A stretch of 64,000 bases of DNA from Phlegmacium glaucopus (GCA_015039465.1 MU130378.1:2722555-2786554); one strand, 5' to 3'; shown: positions 23,101 to 35,127, counted from the first letter of the stretch. Notes: generated by a model not told the origin, from the letters alone. Numbers and translations are program-made.

Positions 23101-25846
23101 AGTAGGCATTGTGACATATGTGTGCGGTGCAATGGTCTTGATGCCCAACAGAAGTTCGTGTCTCGATGGAGTATCTATCTTCTCGGAGTCGGCAGGGGGT
23201 GTAAATGTAACCTGTATTGAGTAACCTTCACCCAAGTCACGCTTGAGAGCAACAGGAGGCCCCGAGGCAACAACTTTTCCAGGAGCCGCAAGAATCGCTA
23301 TGTGGTCGGCTAGTAGGTCTGCTTCGTCCAAGAACTGTTGACAATCCCCTCTAAATGCTAGGTGGTGGTAAAGAAACATCGAAAAAAACGCACATGGGTA
23401 GTAAAAACGATGCATCGGTCATCACGGAAAGATGTTAAAATCTTCCATAAGGCCCTTCTACTGAGAGGATCAACTCCGGAGGTACACTCATCCACAAGCA
23501 TGACTGTAAGATGGGGGGTAAATAAAACGCAATATGTTATTGAGAGTGAATAACAACATACTCTGAGAACCACCCAGAAGCCCAATAGCCAACTGCAACT
23601 TCCGTTTCTGTCCACCAGAAAGTGTAGCAGCATTGGAATGGATTTTCGTTTCCAGATCACAATCACGCAAGAGTTGCTCCAAGTCTTCATCCGCCAACGA
23701 ATTCTTAGACCACTTCACAGCTTTCCACACGCGCAGAGTTTGTAAACAGGTGAGTTCTGAAAACAGAACATTCTTCTGCGGCACGAGGCCCAAAGTCCCG
23801 CGAGGAGGTCGAGGAAGTCCACCTTGAAATGTAATTGTTCCACTGGTAATGCTTGAAAGACCTCCAATGACTGACAAAGCCGTTGACTTCCCCGCTCTTT
23901 ATATACAGCGTAAGATGATGGATAAAAACCCCTACAAGAAAGGTAACTCACCCATTAGACCCCAATAATACGAAAATTCCTGTTTTTGGAATATCAAGGC
24001 TGAGATCTGAGACTGCAGTAACATCTCCTTTCGAGGTAAACATAGAGGTTTTGTAGGTCTTGGTTAAGCCACGAATCGAGATAGCGACATCTTCAGGCAA
24101 TTGGGGTGTTTCCTCGCTCATTGTTCGCTTCTTCCAAAATGCCCAAGATCTCTTCGACGGCACACTAGCACCATACAAGTGTCTCTCCCAGAGAACTGCG
24201 AGATAAGGCCATAGGAAGACATCAATCTAGGCAAAATTTTAAGCCTCGTGAACAAAAAACAAAGTCATCAAGAGATTGGCTTACAACAGCTGCGATTATC
24301 AAAGGAAGAAGCACAATGCCTCTGTCTGGGTCACCTTTTAGAACATTTGTCGCGAGTTGATGATTCTCATAGCCACAGATGGCCTTGAGAGCAAAGATGT
24401 AGAAGGATGGCGGAAAGAGAAGGGAAAATATGAAAAGGGTGCCGGATTGAGAGGATTTTAAGACAAGAGCAAGGATGGCGAAGACTAGTCCTAAGAATGT
24501 CGAAGCTACAGCAGCCAAATGAGGGCTTTTCCCGAAAGGAGCGGAAACAAAGAACGACCAGCTGGCAAGAACTAGTCCCAGCAGAAGGTGGACGACGACG
24601 ATGAGGCCTGTATTTGATTCGGTAAAGATACGGAATTTCCATGTAAGGGCCACAATGATCCAAGCAGGGAGGTAAGTGACAGAAATACTGATATACCAGG
24701 ACCTGCGAGTATATTTGTCAGGTTGAAGCGAGATGGGAAAAAATAACTATAAAAAGTGAGGTGCGTACAATATTCTAGCAGAGTCCAGAAGTCCCATTGC
24801 TCTCATGTATTCCGTGATAAGTGTAGCACGTTCCCCTGCGACTGAACCAGGAAGTTGATATGCAATTCCGATAAACGTTACATATCTGCAATTGTCAAAT
24901 TACATCAGGTATCGCAGGTCATAGGAAGTGCGCTTACAAGGCTATTGCCAAAAGCTGCCGAATTCCTCTGATAAAACCTGAAATACATAGGTTAGAAAGG
25001 TTTCTACGCGAGGAAGTCAAAGTAACTGACTTAAACGAATCCTTGTCGACTGCTCTTGGTTCGTTTCTCTAGTAAACGGCCATTCTAGAGGTATTTGTTG
25101 TTGGACGCCAGTTTGAAGTTCGATAATAGCCTGTAAATGCCGACGGTCAAGGATGACAAAGAACGAAGACAGGGAGAAAAGTTACCTGATCAATCGCCCA
25201 TTGCAATGGCAATATCCGCATCTCGAAATCGCTGGTATGGTGTTTTACGTCTATGAAAGCCAGAGCTCCATCCCCAAATATCGTATAATTAATTGGGTTT
25301 GACGCGTTACCATCAGCCGGAATGCTGGTGAAGGCAACGGCAGCAAAACATTGTGAAAAGGAGCGGAAATTTTGAGGACAAGTTGCAGGTATATCCAATG
25401 GACTCGAGAGTTGCTTTACAGATGTAAGCTGATTGGGGGTAAAGTTCGTTGTTATATGGGATATGATTTCCTTCGGAGTCGGATTGCTGGTTCCATCTGT
25501 TCCGTCTGCCCACACCAGAGTAGTTTTGCCATCGAATCGACTTTGCAAAGAAAATATGGATACGGGTGTTCCGAGGCCAAACTATATCTTGAATTAACGA
25601 TATGTGAAGAAGATTTGAGAAATGAATAACATACATTGTTTTGTCTAATGAGAAAGGACTGAGCAGTGGCGAGAAACACTCCAAATGCAATTGGGAGGAT
25701 AACGCAGCGCAATATGTTCAACTGTGTTTATGGGATTGAGGTCAGAGGCAGAACACAGTGCAAGGACATACAATTGAGTGCTTCGATAACACGATCCAAT
25801 TTTTCCAGAAAAGGGCACGAAACTGTAGCCAGAAGATCTGGGCCAT
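20103..25846 (-). CDS. ABCA-type full-size ABC transporter, 18 exons, 1593 aa
   Basis: Exons on the minus strand: 25846-25772, 25721-25635, 25581-25186, 25130-25031, 24977-24938, 24885-24769, 24702-24285, 24226-23952, 23896-23562, 23503-23394, 23334-22225, 22166-21957, 21899-21777, 21722-21609, 21551-21125, 21063-20638, 20580-20518, 20458-20103. They sum to 4782 nt with no frame break. Layout is (TMD-NBD)2. NBD1 has Walker A GSNGAGKS (about 501-508, split by intron 8), LSGGQKRKL, Walker B VMLVDECTSGVDP and H-loop FTTH. TMD2 has a long Pro-rich extracytoplasmic loop. NBD2 has GPNGAGKTT (about 1303), LSGGNQRKL, LLIDEFSTGIDP (Phe where Pro is usual after DE) and TTH. N-terminus MAQIFWLQFRALFWKNW and the cytosolic WKKR segment before NBD1 are ABCA-like. 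ABCA proteins move lipids; the substrate here is unknown. All catalytic residues are present. Confidence 0.9.
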
Positions 25847-26768
25847 GAGGTTAGAGTGATATGGATGTCTTTTCAGACCACCAGCATGGTATTTAACGAA
25901 AGTCAAATAGCCAGTAGAGAACCACTAGAAGCCGTCTCTCTGAAGGCGCCCATGAGAAACCTTTTGTCAGTTTTGCTGTGGGCAGTCTGTCATCCCCATC
26001 TTGGTTGTGCATCAATGATCACGCAGCAGAGGCTGTTTCGGCGATCAAATTCAGCCAAATTGATACTATGGAATCCCACGATCCGACGGAATATTCAGCG
26101 ATAGGCTTGTTTAGACCGTGTTTGGCAGGATCCTGCCAAACACGGTCTAAACAAGCAGGAAACGTCGGGGCTATGAAAACGACAGTCGGCTCCCTCTTGC
26201 ATTCACCTTCTTACATTCCAGCAAGAAACAATTCTTACGGAAACCAACCTCAACATTAATCTGAAGAAAGAAAGAAAGGATGAGGTTGTTCTAATGCCGC
26301 CTGAGGCTAATGGTCAGGAGGTAAACTTCCTCCCTTATTTGATTGTTGACAACCCAGCATTTGACCTATCGACCTGATAGCACTAACCCCAGCACAGTCC
26401 ACCTTCCTGCAAATTTACTGCAACTAGGTGATGAATCTGAAGCACTAACAGAACAGAACTTACTTGCAATGGTCAACACCGATATCTGCCCCCTAAAAAT
26501 GGGATAGAGCATTATTTGACATGATATCAGAAGGCGGAAAGAAATGATACGAAGCATAAATGACGTCCTGGTGTCCACGGAAATGAATACGAAGATTAGC
26601 TACATATCAGGAGCTTCGCGGACTAGTTTGAGAGCGGTGGGGCTTAGTTAACGTCTAAAGCGTCTCTTTCATGCAAATATCGAGCTTCGAGTTATGAAAA
26701 GATAACAGACTACTAGCCATGTTCGGTTGCGAATAACACTGTTGCACGAAAATCAATAATGTTTATGC
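25847..26768. other. Promoter side of the transporter gene
   Basis: Upstream of the ABCA gene. It contains a 52-bp perfect palindrome (listed separately). Small ORFs here read through the palindrome and have no recognisable product. Confidence 0.4.
26105..26156. repeat. 52-bp perfect palindrome
   Basis: Left half GCTTGTTTAGACCGTG then TTTGGCAGGA is followed directly by its exact reverse complement, with no spacer; the centre is GGATCC. Every base pairs. It lies about 260 bases upstream of the transporter ATG. Confidence 0.95.
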
Positions 26769-27020
26769 TTTGTATTGAGTCTTGACGTGATTGTACTATG
26801 CAGGACCCAGGTGTAATGATGTCCAATTCATTATAGTCTCCTCTTGCAGCAGAGCCAGTAGAGTCGGGCAGACAGACTGTATTGAATCATGATTTTCTTT
26901 GTATCGAGTCTTGATATGATTGTACTATGCAGAACCCAGGTGTAATGGTGTTCAATTTGTTATAGTCTCCTTGCAGCAGAGCCAGTAGAGTCGGGCAGAC
27001 AGACGGATTGTATTCGCAAG
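26769..27020. repeat. Two-unit tandem repeat, about 129 bp per unit
   Basis: Unit 1 starts TTTGTATTGAGTCTTGACG at 26769; unit 2 starts TTTGTATCGAGTCTTGATA at 26898. Both end in GAGCCAGTAGAGTCGGGCAG. They differ by scattered transitions and a few small indels. No coding sense. Confidence 0.85.
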
Positions 27021-28016
27021 CTGGAAAACAATCGTACAAGAAATAAAAGAGCAGAAGCAAGGATCGGAAGACAGTCGCCAACAGAGGCACTATCAGCTGA
27101 ACTTGAGCTTGAACCCTAGACATGAGCCATCTGGAGTTCTTAGATTTCTTTTAGCAGTCTATCGAGCTACGAGAGTAGATTTGGTGAGTCTAAAGAACTC
27201 AAAAAAATGGCCAGTAGGAAAACTCACCTCTGAGGAAAACAATTTTTCATTTCTGACAGGGAGTAATGGCAAGTGAAAGAAATTCGGGTGGTGGTCCTCG
27301 AACAACCATAGTTATTATTTGTCCCTGTCAGCTTTAAACCGTAAAACTCCGCTTTATTGACAGCACGCGCTCATCTTGTCGAATCTTCATCGCAATACAA
27401 CTTGACAAGTTATTCTATATATAATCCCATCCAAGTCTTGAGCCTACTAGTACTAGAAGTGGGGTCATCGCGTTAAAAATTTACAAGCATCCACTGAGCG
27501 CTGAGCACTCACTCCAACCAAGCATCCTGTCCAATGTCTCAGTGGTTTTCTTGTGCTATTAAACGTTGTACTTCAAGGACCGTTCTCCGCTTCCCACTGG
27601 CATGCCAGTCTTTTTTCAAGGGCACGCCAAAGTCACATGTATGACGTAGTCCCTGTGGGGCAGGATTTCCAGGTACTGGGCTCAGCCGCTCAATGTAAAG
27701 CTATCTCTTCAAGGTAAAGCTATCTCTTCAATGGAAAGGCATCACTGTTCTCATGATTTTTTTCATTGCGACCCAGCTAGAACCGAAGGTATACTTAGAC
27801 ACTGTCAGGCGGCGTTGTAGCAGTGAACTTATCCTATGCCAGTGTACGGTGAAGCTCGACCGATAGCTTGATTCTCGTGCAAGATTCATCTTGACCGCAT
27901 TGGTTCGTCCTTTTTACACCTGGCTAATCTTGTTTTGGCCGACCGTCATCTTGGGTATAATCTTCATCCACTAGCCGAACCTAAAATCTCAATGTCTTTT
28001 TTTTTTCCAAGCCAAG
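27021..28016. other. Intergenic, no gene seen
   Basis: No supported feature apart from a short direct repeat CAAGGTAAAGCTATCTCTTCAA at 27690-27735. Confidence 0.35.
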
Positions 28017-28628
28017 CTATGCCTGCATGTCAGACTCATGTGAACGATTGTACTCTTCAGGGCTGCCGTTAATTGCCCTACTTCTCACTTGGGAACTATG
28101 ATTGCAACTTGAATGCCGAGGAGCGATGTAATCTCCCCTATTGTGTCCTCTGCGGCTATGTAGAAGAGACCGCAGATTGTGCTGATGACGATTCAACTTG
28201 TGAATCTGCCGGGTCAGCGGCGTCAGTGGTTTCGTACGATACTCCACAAAATGATTCTGGAAGTTCGAGAAAAACTTCGACGGAACGGCCCTTCTTATGT
28301 CTATCGTCGAAACCAGGCTTTTGGGGCTTACAAGGCCTTTAAGTTGCATCACAATGCTTTCGATCTTCACTACGATTGGATTGCAGTCCTTACGTATCAA
28401 GTATGGAGCTCCAAGTAAACTCCCCGATATCACGATGCCTCTCACGCTCTTGATGTCAGCTTTAATTTGGACTCTGGGGCCGACGGGACTGCCGTCCTCT
28501 CTCCACATTGATCCCTCTTTTTCGAGATCTATAAATGGACTCACTCGCCTACTTTCAAAATTCAGCCGACTTCCAACAGGTTTCGCATGAGTCGATGTCA
28601 TAACCTTCCGACGGCCTGCCGTTGTCAA
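28017..28628 (-). CDS. Hypothetical ORF, coding strand uncertain
   Basis: The longest open frame (203 residues) runs on the minus strand, with segments such as DGSPVGPRVQIKADIKSVRG. On the plus strand, three overlapping ORFs (28073-28590) cover the same DNA. I recognise neither. Basic, low-complexity C-terminal residues on the minus frame argue against it being all coding; introns may break a smaller gene. No domain assigned. Confidence 0.25.
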   Translation of the reverse strand: MTTAGRRKVMTSTHAKPVGSRLNFESRRVSPFIDLEKEGSMWREDGSPVGPRVQIKADIKSVRGIVISGSLLGAPYLIRKDCNPIVVKIESIVMQLKGLVSPKSLVSTIDIRRAVPSKFFSNFQNHFVEYRTKPLTPLTRQIHKLNRHQHNLRSLLHSRRGHNRGDYIAPRHSSCNHSSQVRSRAINGSPEEYNRSHESDMQA

Positions 28629-29269
28629 ATACCTAAGGGATGAATAGCGCTCCCAATCTCAGGCTTACCTCACCGGACATAATTTAGTTCTTCTCATGCC
28701 AAGCAACCAGATGGACGACAGTAACATGGTAATTTTAAATTGGTACCTCACCGTCATCAGCTGGTTGAGCTGGTCCAATTCGAACGGCGTAGAGACATCT
28801 GATCTCCATCCACCTGGTTCGTGCATCTAGGACGGTGGTTTCGGAGGATTCTTCCTTTTCCGCGGATCGCTTCGTCGGTCACCTGCAGTTGATCTATCCA
28901 GGGAAAATAAAAAATAGGCACGGCAAACTCTTGATGAAAGCCAGTTGCGGTTATCTCGGGGGCGACTATATGGTCCAGGTTAGCAAAAAGAGACATTATT
29001 TTCAAACAAAAAAAGATCGATATGTAGGGTCAATTGGTTGTAAGCATATCGGAAAATAAAGGAACAAGCAGACCCATGCAGGGCTCTTAGAGGCCAGGTC
29101 ACAATAATATTTGTGACGCCGGTCCACCCCAAAGGGGCGGTCACAATCCTGATGTGACCCCATTGATGCTGAGGTGACCTCTGCAGGTATTCCTCCTCCC
29201 TCCCTCCCTCTATGCTATTGTCCACCTAATTTATTATTTATTCTATAATATAAATTTAGTGAGTGTATC
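28629..29269. other. Boundary between gene territory and the transposon nest
   Basis: No supported gene. A short hairpin-rich stretch near 29085-29180 (AGAGGCCAGGTCAC..GTGACCTCT) may be the remains of a very small inverted-repeat element. Confidence 0.3.
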
Positions 29270-29625
29270 TGTTAGGGCAGCTGCGATGCTGACTTAGTCA
29301 AGCTAGCAGGGGATCCAAAGAGGAAAGGATGGGGATCCCTGCTAGGCTGGGGGTATTTAAGTACTAATATGGACATAATGGAGATATAAAATAAATAAAG
29401 GAATGATATGATAATAATTAATTAATTAAATAAGAAGTGGTGTGATATGAAAAATAGAAATAAAAGACGGAGCGAATCGGAGGATTGGAGTTGGAGTGGA
29501 ACTGCGGGGTCTTGGGGTAAACCGGCGGTGGGAGCGGAGTTGGACGGAAGGTCAGAGGTCGTTGGAAAGGCGGGGTGTATGATTCTAAGATTGAGGTTTG
29601 GGTTAAAGTCAGGTGTCCCCTAACA
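29270..29625. mobile_element. Solo or truncated LTR, TGTTAGGG family
   Basis: Starts TGTTAGGGCAGCTGCGATG and ends AGGTGTCCCCTAACA, so the ends are inverted repeats of the TG..CA type. A second, split copy lies inverted at 57072-58780. The flanks GTATC and CCGGC do not match, so either one flank was lost or this is one end of a larger deleted element. Confidence 0.7.
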
Positions 29626-29774
29626 CCGGCACCTGTTGGCCAGGAATCCTGACACCAGGCACTGGCACATGAGAGAGCAGAGGGGACACCAGCATAGGAG
29701 ATGGCGCCGGTGCCGGTGTTGCTGAATGCTGAGCAGACTCTTCACTGTCTGATGGTGGTGTCGGACGTGGACGT

Positions 29775-30670
29775 TGATAGGATCCATATAGCCTCTAGGT
29801 TCGTAAACAGGTTATTTTTGCGATTTAACAACTTCGCAGTACACACGGATGCCTCGTGGGTACCAACTTCATTTGCACTCTCACTCGTGGTTCTCGCACA
29901 TCCTTCGCACCTTGCATAACATGATATAGTACTTGCATAACCTTCGCACATCACTTCTATGACCTTCATAACTATCCAAAGCATCCCCATTCCTCTTCGC
30001 ACTTCATACTTTGACATATCTTCAGTTCTCTCAGTCATTATTGGACTTATCCATTCGACCCCTTCGCAACCATACCTTCGCACAGCCATTCTCTAATCTT
30101 GTGGTCTTTCACGGTTTGCACATGTGTTCCTTATCTCTCCGTGCCTCCCTTGCATTGGTTTTATTGTGGTTCGTGTTCTTTTGCATTTGCTTTCTTTCAT
30201 CTTTCCATATATATATATATTTATCATTCTTTCGAAACAGGAGGTCATTCAACTGATCTCCTTACTCATCACCTTTATTTTTACTTTATCTCCTATCCCT
30301 TTGTTACCAAACTATTGGGCCTATGTGACTTCGCATTAGCTCAATTCTTACATTACTGTTTTGCATATCTGCACCTGGTTAGTTCTTTACTCTTGTATTA
30401 AGTACCTGTAGCAAGTAGGAAGGCAGGTGAACAAGAGACAGCCAGAGTTTTGATCCCATAAACTTTGCAGCAACATTCTAAGTCAATAGTCTCATTCTTT
30501 AAGCTACTTCGCGTACCACATTATTGTTTGCGAACCTCGCTATCTTTGCAGTCTACTCTTCTTGCGTATTTCAATACCGCGGACTTCTCTTTAATTCTAT
30601 CGAGGAAATCTACATTAACCCCTCCGAACTACATTACTACTTGTGGTCTGATCCCACCACAGGTACATCA
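29775..30670. mobile_element. Solo LTR, TGATAGG..ACATCA family, copy 1
   Basis: 896 bp, starts TGATAGGATCCATATA and ends GGTACATCA. Target duplication ACGT (29771-29774) and ATGT (30671-30674), differing by one C-to-T. A second copy is at 54478-56516. It contains a TA microsatellite (30210-30220). No coding capacity. Confidence 0.85.
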
Positions 30671-30801
30671 ATGTGATGGGCCAGCTATGGGAGGACGGGT
30701 GGGCATCATTGCCTGGAACTGTACCTGGTGTGGGGGGATGATGGGGGTGGTGGGATGGACAGGGGGTGGCACACCGGGGATCGGGGCACGATGGCCAGTC
30801 A

Positions 30802-31135
30802 CAGTACTTTTCTGTCCCCCACCAGATCTGATCAGATCTGACCAGTTCTGATCTGATCTGATTAGAATCTGAGTGGATCCAAGTAGATCTGAGAAAATAG
30901 ATACCTCAGTACTTTTCTGTCCCCACCAGATCTGATCAGATCTGATCAGAATCTGAGTGGATCATACCTCTGTTAAGGTTTGGTTAAGGTTTGGTTAGGG
31001 TTTGGTTAAGGTTGGGTTAGGGTTGGGTTAGGGTTTTTATTAAGGTTTCAGGGGTATATAGTTTCTATTCTGCTCAGAATGCCCCCAAAATGTGCTCAGA
31101 TCTGATCAGATCTTGTGGGAGACAGTAAAGACCTC
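30802..31135. mobile_element. Non-autonomous TIR element with AGATCTGATC repeats
   Basis: 334 bp. Left end CAGTACTTTTCTGTCCCCCA and inverted right end GAGGTCTTTACTGTCTCCCA are followed by clustered AGATCTGATC motifs at both ends. Target duplication GCCAGTCA (30794-30801) and GCCAGTCG (31136-31143). A second copy of the left end (CAGTACTTTTCTGTCCCC) occurs inside at 30903. It sits in gene Y. Confidence 0.75.
30967..31040. repeat. Telomere-like interstitial repeat
   Basis: Imperfect array of GGTTAAGGTTTGGTTAGGG-type units in the core of the TIR element. It resembles the fungal telomere repeat TTAGGG but is degenerate and short. Confidence 0.6.
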
Positions 31136-31864
31136 GCCAGTCGGATGTCTTTGGTTGAAGTCTTGAAGTACTTGTCCTAGCCCATCCCAAAAGGCACCAT
31201 CGAGGCGTTGGGCCCTCCTGGCTCCTTGGTAAACATCCGCAAATCTCCAAAGGAAACATAGCACCTGGAATTCACATTTGACTTTGGCATCGTCTGCAGT
31301 TGCTTGACTAGTCCGCATTAAGGCATCCTGTTGCCACATTGGCGTCAGTAGTACCCCCTGTTTTATCACCAAATCACTTGTGATGGCCTTTCATTCCACC
31401 ACAAAGACCCCTTGAACTGTTCTGTTCTGGGCAGCAGTGCGAAATATATTGTCAAGGTCATTGATGACCTTGCATATGTCGGCAGCGTTGTAGGTAGACA
31501 TTTGGGTTGTGTTTTGTAGACGGAGATGCTGGGATGGTCCTGTAAAAGTTTATATATGCCAGTGAAAGGAGGGGATCGGCACTCACCTTGTGGTAGGGAA
31601 ATGCAGGAAAATGGCTTGGGGAAAACTTACGGTAGTCAAAATCAACATGCATGTGACATGGTAAACATAGTCACATGACTTTGTAAATAGCGCCAAACAG
31701 ATCAGATTGTCTGGCATCAGAGTGATCAGTCAACTTATATGATATGCTAATGGCAACAACTATCAATCAGAATGCTCTGGAATGTGACCCTGCTGGCATA
31801 CCAGAGGGGTAGTCATAATCGGCCCTGGTAAACAATGTTATGTGGTGCCCCAGTTCATGGTACC

Positions 31865-32582
31865 TGTTAAGTTTAGAACAAAGGGAAAATATTGGAGTAA
31901 CACCGGATTGGACGGAACAGAACCAGAACAAGTAACAGAAAGGACTTTGGCCTCAGCATATGTGCTGTGCCGCCCAGCTCCTACAATGTCCTGATTTCAG
32001 AACTGGAAGAGAATGGAAAGATGGAAGACCTCAGTGACTTAGAGGACAAACAAGAGGAGGAAACTAAGATGACAGAAAAGGACTATAGCCTCAGCGTATG
32101 TGCTGTGCTACCCTAAACCTTTGTGTCCTAATTTCGGAGTAAGAACAGAATGGAGTGGAACCAGAAGTTGTGGGAACTTAGAGGATGACTAGGAGGAGGA
32201 AACTATGTTGATATTTGAACTGAGGAAAACATACAAGTTTCGAGTACTTTAATAATAAAAGGAATAGCATCTGAAATATAAAAGATAAATATAAGTGCTG
32301 CATTCTGCTCCCGGAAAAGGTCCTGCATTCTTGGGTGAATAATCCATAGCTGGTGTGCTGACTGATAGTGGGAAAGTGATGACAAAGAAATAGTTGTTAT
32401 GGCAAAGGTGTGGTAATGGGTTTGGAGTATTGTCGGAAGAGTTGGAATGATACAGAGAAGTCTCAGAGTTGGATGTAGGAGGAGTAGAACCGGAAACAAG
32501 GGAAAGTACTGGAATGGAGTATGGACTACCAGAAACAACTCCGACAGAGTCGGACCAGAGTAACATATGATGGAATGTAACA
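31865..32582. mobile_element. Solo LTR, TGTTAAGTT..GTAACA family
   Basis: 718 bp, ends TGTTAAGTTTAGAAC and GGAATGTAACA, perfect 5-bp target duplication GTACC (31860-31864 and 32583-32587). It is about 90% like the LTR at 32635-33212 by eye. It contains ACTCCGAC-type repeats near its right end. Confidence 0.85.
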
Positions 32583-32634
32583 GTACCAGCCCTACATCAA
32601 ATGTTCAATGGATACCGGAAAAAAACAGGATTTG

Positions 32635-33851
32635 TGTTAAGTTCAAAACAAGGGGTCACGTCGGAGTAACACCGGATTGGACGGAACAGAAATGGAACAA
32701 GTAACGGAAAGGACTTTGGCCTCAGCGTATGTGCTGTGCTGCCCAGCTCCTACAATGTCCTGATTTTGGGAACGGAAGAGAACGGAAAGTCGGAAGACCT
32801 CAATGACTTAGAGGACGAACAAGAGGAGGAAACTAAGTTGATATTCAAACTGAGGGAAAACATACAAGTTCAAGTACTTTAAATATAAAAGAAATTGCAA
32901 CCGAAATATAGAATATAAATATAAGTGCTGCGTTCTGCTCCCGGAAAAGGTCCTGCATTCTAGGGTGAATAATCCATGGCTGGTTTGCTGACTGATAGTG
33001 GGAAAGTGATGACAAAGGAATAGTTGTTGTGACAAAGGTGTGGTAAGGGGTTTGGGATATCGTTGGAAGAGTCGGAGTGATACAGGGAAGTCTCGGAGTC
33101 GGATGTAAGAGGAGTAGAGTCAGAGACAAGGGAAAGTACTGGAATGGAGTACGGACTACCGGAAACAACTCCGACAGAGTCGGATTGGAGTGACGTGTGA
33201 CAGAATGTAACAGTACCTCCCTGTCAAGGCCAAGACCCTCGAGGCCACGTGATGGTCTGTGCAAGGTTGGCAAGGTATAAAGACCGTTGGAGACTGACGA
33301 AGACTCTTCACTTCGGATAACTTCCTTAACCTCCATCCTCCAACCAAATACCATGAACAACAACAACAACAACAACGCTGGCTCTTCCAAACAAAACAAG
33401 TTGGAAGAGGCCCGGGCTCGAATTCAAAGCAAGCGGGAGGCGGAGAAGCAGGCGAGGGAAGCGGAAGAGCGAGCACGGGAGGTGGAGGAGAAGGAGTTGA
33501 TGGAGTTGGAGGCAGCAGCAGGAAGAGGAGGACCGGAGAGCGGAGGAGGAAAGGAAGGGGGTAGAAGCGGAGAGGAGAAGCAGAGAGGAGCAGCAGCGGG
33601 CTCGAAAGGCAGAGGAGCAGAAGAGGAGAGAAGCGGAGGTCATAGACCTCGACGACTATGGAGCAGAAGAAGAAGTGGAAGAGATCGGAATGGAGCCAGG
33701 ACCAAGAGAGTTGGAGTGATATGGGGAAGTCTCAGAGTTGGATGTAAGAGGAGTAGAGTTGGAGACAAGGGAAAGTACTGGAACGGAGTATGGACTACCG
33801 GAAACAACTCTGACAGAGTTGGACCGGAGTGACGTGTGACGGAATGTAACA
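32635..33851 (+). mobile_element. Truncated LTR retrotransposon of the same family with internal gag remnant
   Basis: Left LTR 32635-33212; internal part 33213-about 33696; 3' fragment of the right LTR (33697-33851, matching 33072-33212). Outer target duplication ATTTG at 32630-32634 and 33852-33856. The internal part keeps only the start of a gag-like ORF, so most of the element, including pol, has been deleted between gag and the right LTR. Confidence 0.8.
33353..33696 (+). CDS. Gag-like N-terminal fragment (coiled coil, Asn- and Arg/Glu-rich)
   Basis: ATG at 33353 opens MNNNNNNNAGSS followed by a highly charged helix (LEEARARIQSKREAEKQA, REAEERAREVEEKELMELE) and a Gly/Arg/Glu-rich tail. 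A TATA-like GGTATAAAG at 33270 lies upstream. It is in the internal region right after the left LTR, where gag is expected. The frame then runs into the right LTR fragment. Confidence 0.55.
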
Positions 33852-34219
33852 ATTTGGAGGTGTTTAGGGCTGCAGGAAGTGTGAGTACATTCTGTTGGCT
33901 CTCAAAGGAAATATCATTGGCCAATGTTGAGTGCCGGTGAAATGGCATGGCATACACCAGCATGTGACATACACCGGTGATATGACTCAAAATTGCATAT
34001 GCATGGATTTTGCAAATTTTGTCTATTATTTCAGCATTATTAAATCAATAAGTGCACCCAACTGTTAAATACAACTGATAATTAAATAACAGAATTAGAG
34101 TTGTATGCCCTACAACTGCTAATTACTGTTTCTGTTGACTCAAACACTTAGTAGTTTTTGAATATGGTCAAATGACTATTTATTCAATGCTACAAAATAA
34201 TATAGTCAAGAGTTAAAAC

Positions 34220-34604
34220 TAGGGCTGCGCACCGTACCGTAACGGTAGTCGGCCGTAGACATACGGCCGTATTTTTTTGTATTTAAGCCCTCCACGATAC
34301 GGGTACGGTTCGGTACCGAACCGTACCGTACACCGTAAAATACGGTTCGGCAGAGTATTTTTACCGATGCCGAGCAACAATAAACGGTCAAAAAATTAAT
34401 TTGACGTCGGATTTAGCCTCTTTAGGCTAATCCGGCTCCCCCCAAGCCATTACATTATTGCTAACCCTAATATTTGGCTGACCCGTATGGCAGCCGTAGG
34501 TTTATGGCCGTATTTTTGATATCCCAAACCCTTCACAGTACGGGTACCGTAGCCGTATCGGTTCGGCCGTATACCGTACCCTACGGTCACGGTGCGCAGC
34601 CCTA
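34220..34604. mobile_element. hAT-type MITE with ACGGTACGG repeats
   Basis: 385 bp. Termini TAGGGCTGCGCACCGT are exact inverted repeats, and the 8-bp target duplication GTTAAAAC (34212-34219 and 34605-34612) is perfect. The interior is full of (T)ACGGTTCGG / CCGTACCGT motifs. An 8-bp target and TAGGGCTG ends are hAT traits. Perfect duplications suggest recent insertion. Confidence 0.9.
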
Positions 34605-35027
34605 GTTAAAACCATAAACTCCATGATAACTCTATATTATACAGAAACAGTACCTAAACACAGGGGGCAAAGTCACACAAAGCATGCCGATGTTTTAGAC
34701 CATGGGAGAATCGCTCGGAGTTCCAAACAGGCGCTCATACGAGACCAAACAGTTGAGATTTATACTGTGGGAAAGTTTTGGAATGTTCCAAAAATCGTCG
34801 GAAATAAATGATAGACATATGAAACCAATATAACTCTGGGCTCGGAGTTGATGTGGGAGTGATTAATTAATCACAAACCCAGAGTAGCCCAGAGTATCTA
34901 TCAATCAATTAATTAATCTACCTGTCTCTGACAGCTGTATCGTTTGTTTCAAAGAGATTGTATAAAGACTTTTCTAGCTATTTCCCCTTTTGTAAATATT
35001 TGTATGTATATAAAGGCAACCAGAACT

Positions 35028-35127
35028 NNNNNNNNNNNNNNNNNNNNNNNNNNNNNNNNNNNNNNNNNNNNNNNNNNNNNNNNNNNNNNNNNNNNNNNNN
35101 NNNNNNNNNNNNNNNNNNNNNNNNNNN
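35028..35127. other. Assembly gap (100 N)
   Basis: Run of 100 N inside the TGATATGA-family LTR. The true length is unknown; the homologous LTR at 40503-42110 gives an estimate of the missing sequence. Confidence 0.99.

Larger units (their letters stand above)
29626..31652 (-). pseudogene. Gene Y: proline-rich host-like gene split by two insertions (relative of gene X)
   Basis: Minus-strand pieces: 31652-31587 (MHVDFDYRKF..), 31498-31144 (MSTYNAADICKVINDLDN ... FWDGLGQVLQDFNQRHPTG), 30793-30675 (HRAPIPGVPPPVHPTTP..), 29770-29626 (RPRPTPPSDSEESAQHS ... VPVPGVRIPGQQVPV). Removing the TIR element at 30802-31135 and the LTR at 29775-30670 with one target duplication each restores one frame across both junctions. 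A TGA stops the frame near 31393 (after GVFVVE). The block MRTSQATADDAKVKCEFQVLCFLWRF resembles the MRTTG..V..E..LY.FLRSW block of gene X, so the two may be paralogues. Function unknown. The 3' end is lost at the LTR at 29625. Confidence 0.6.
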
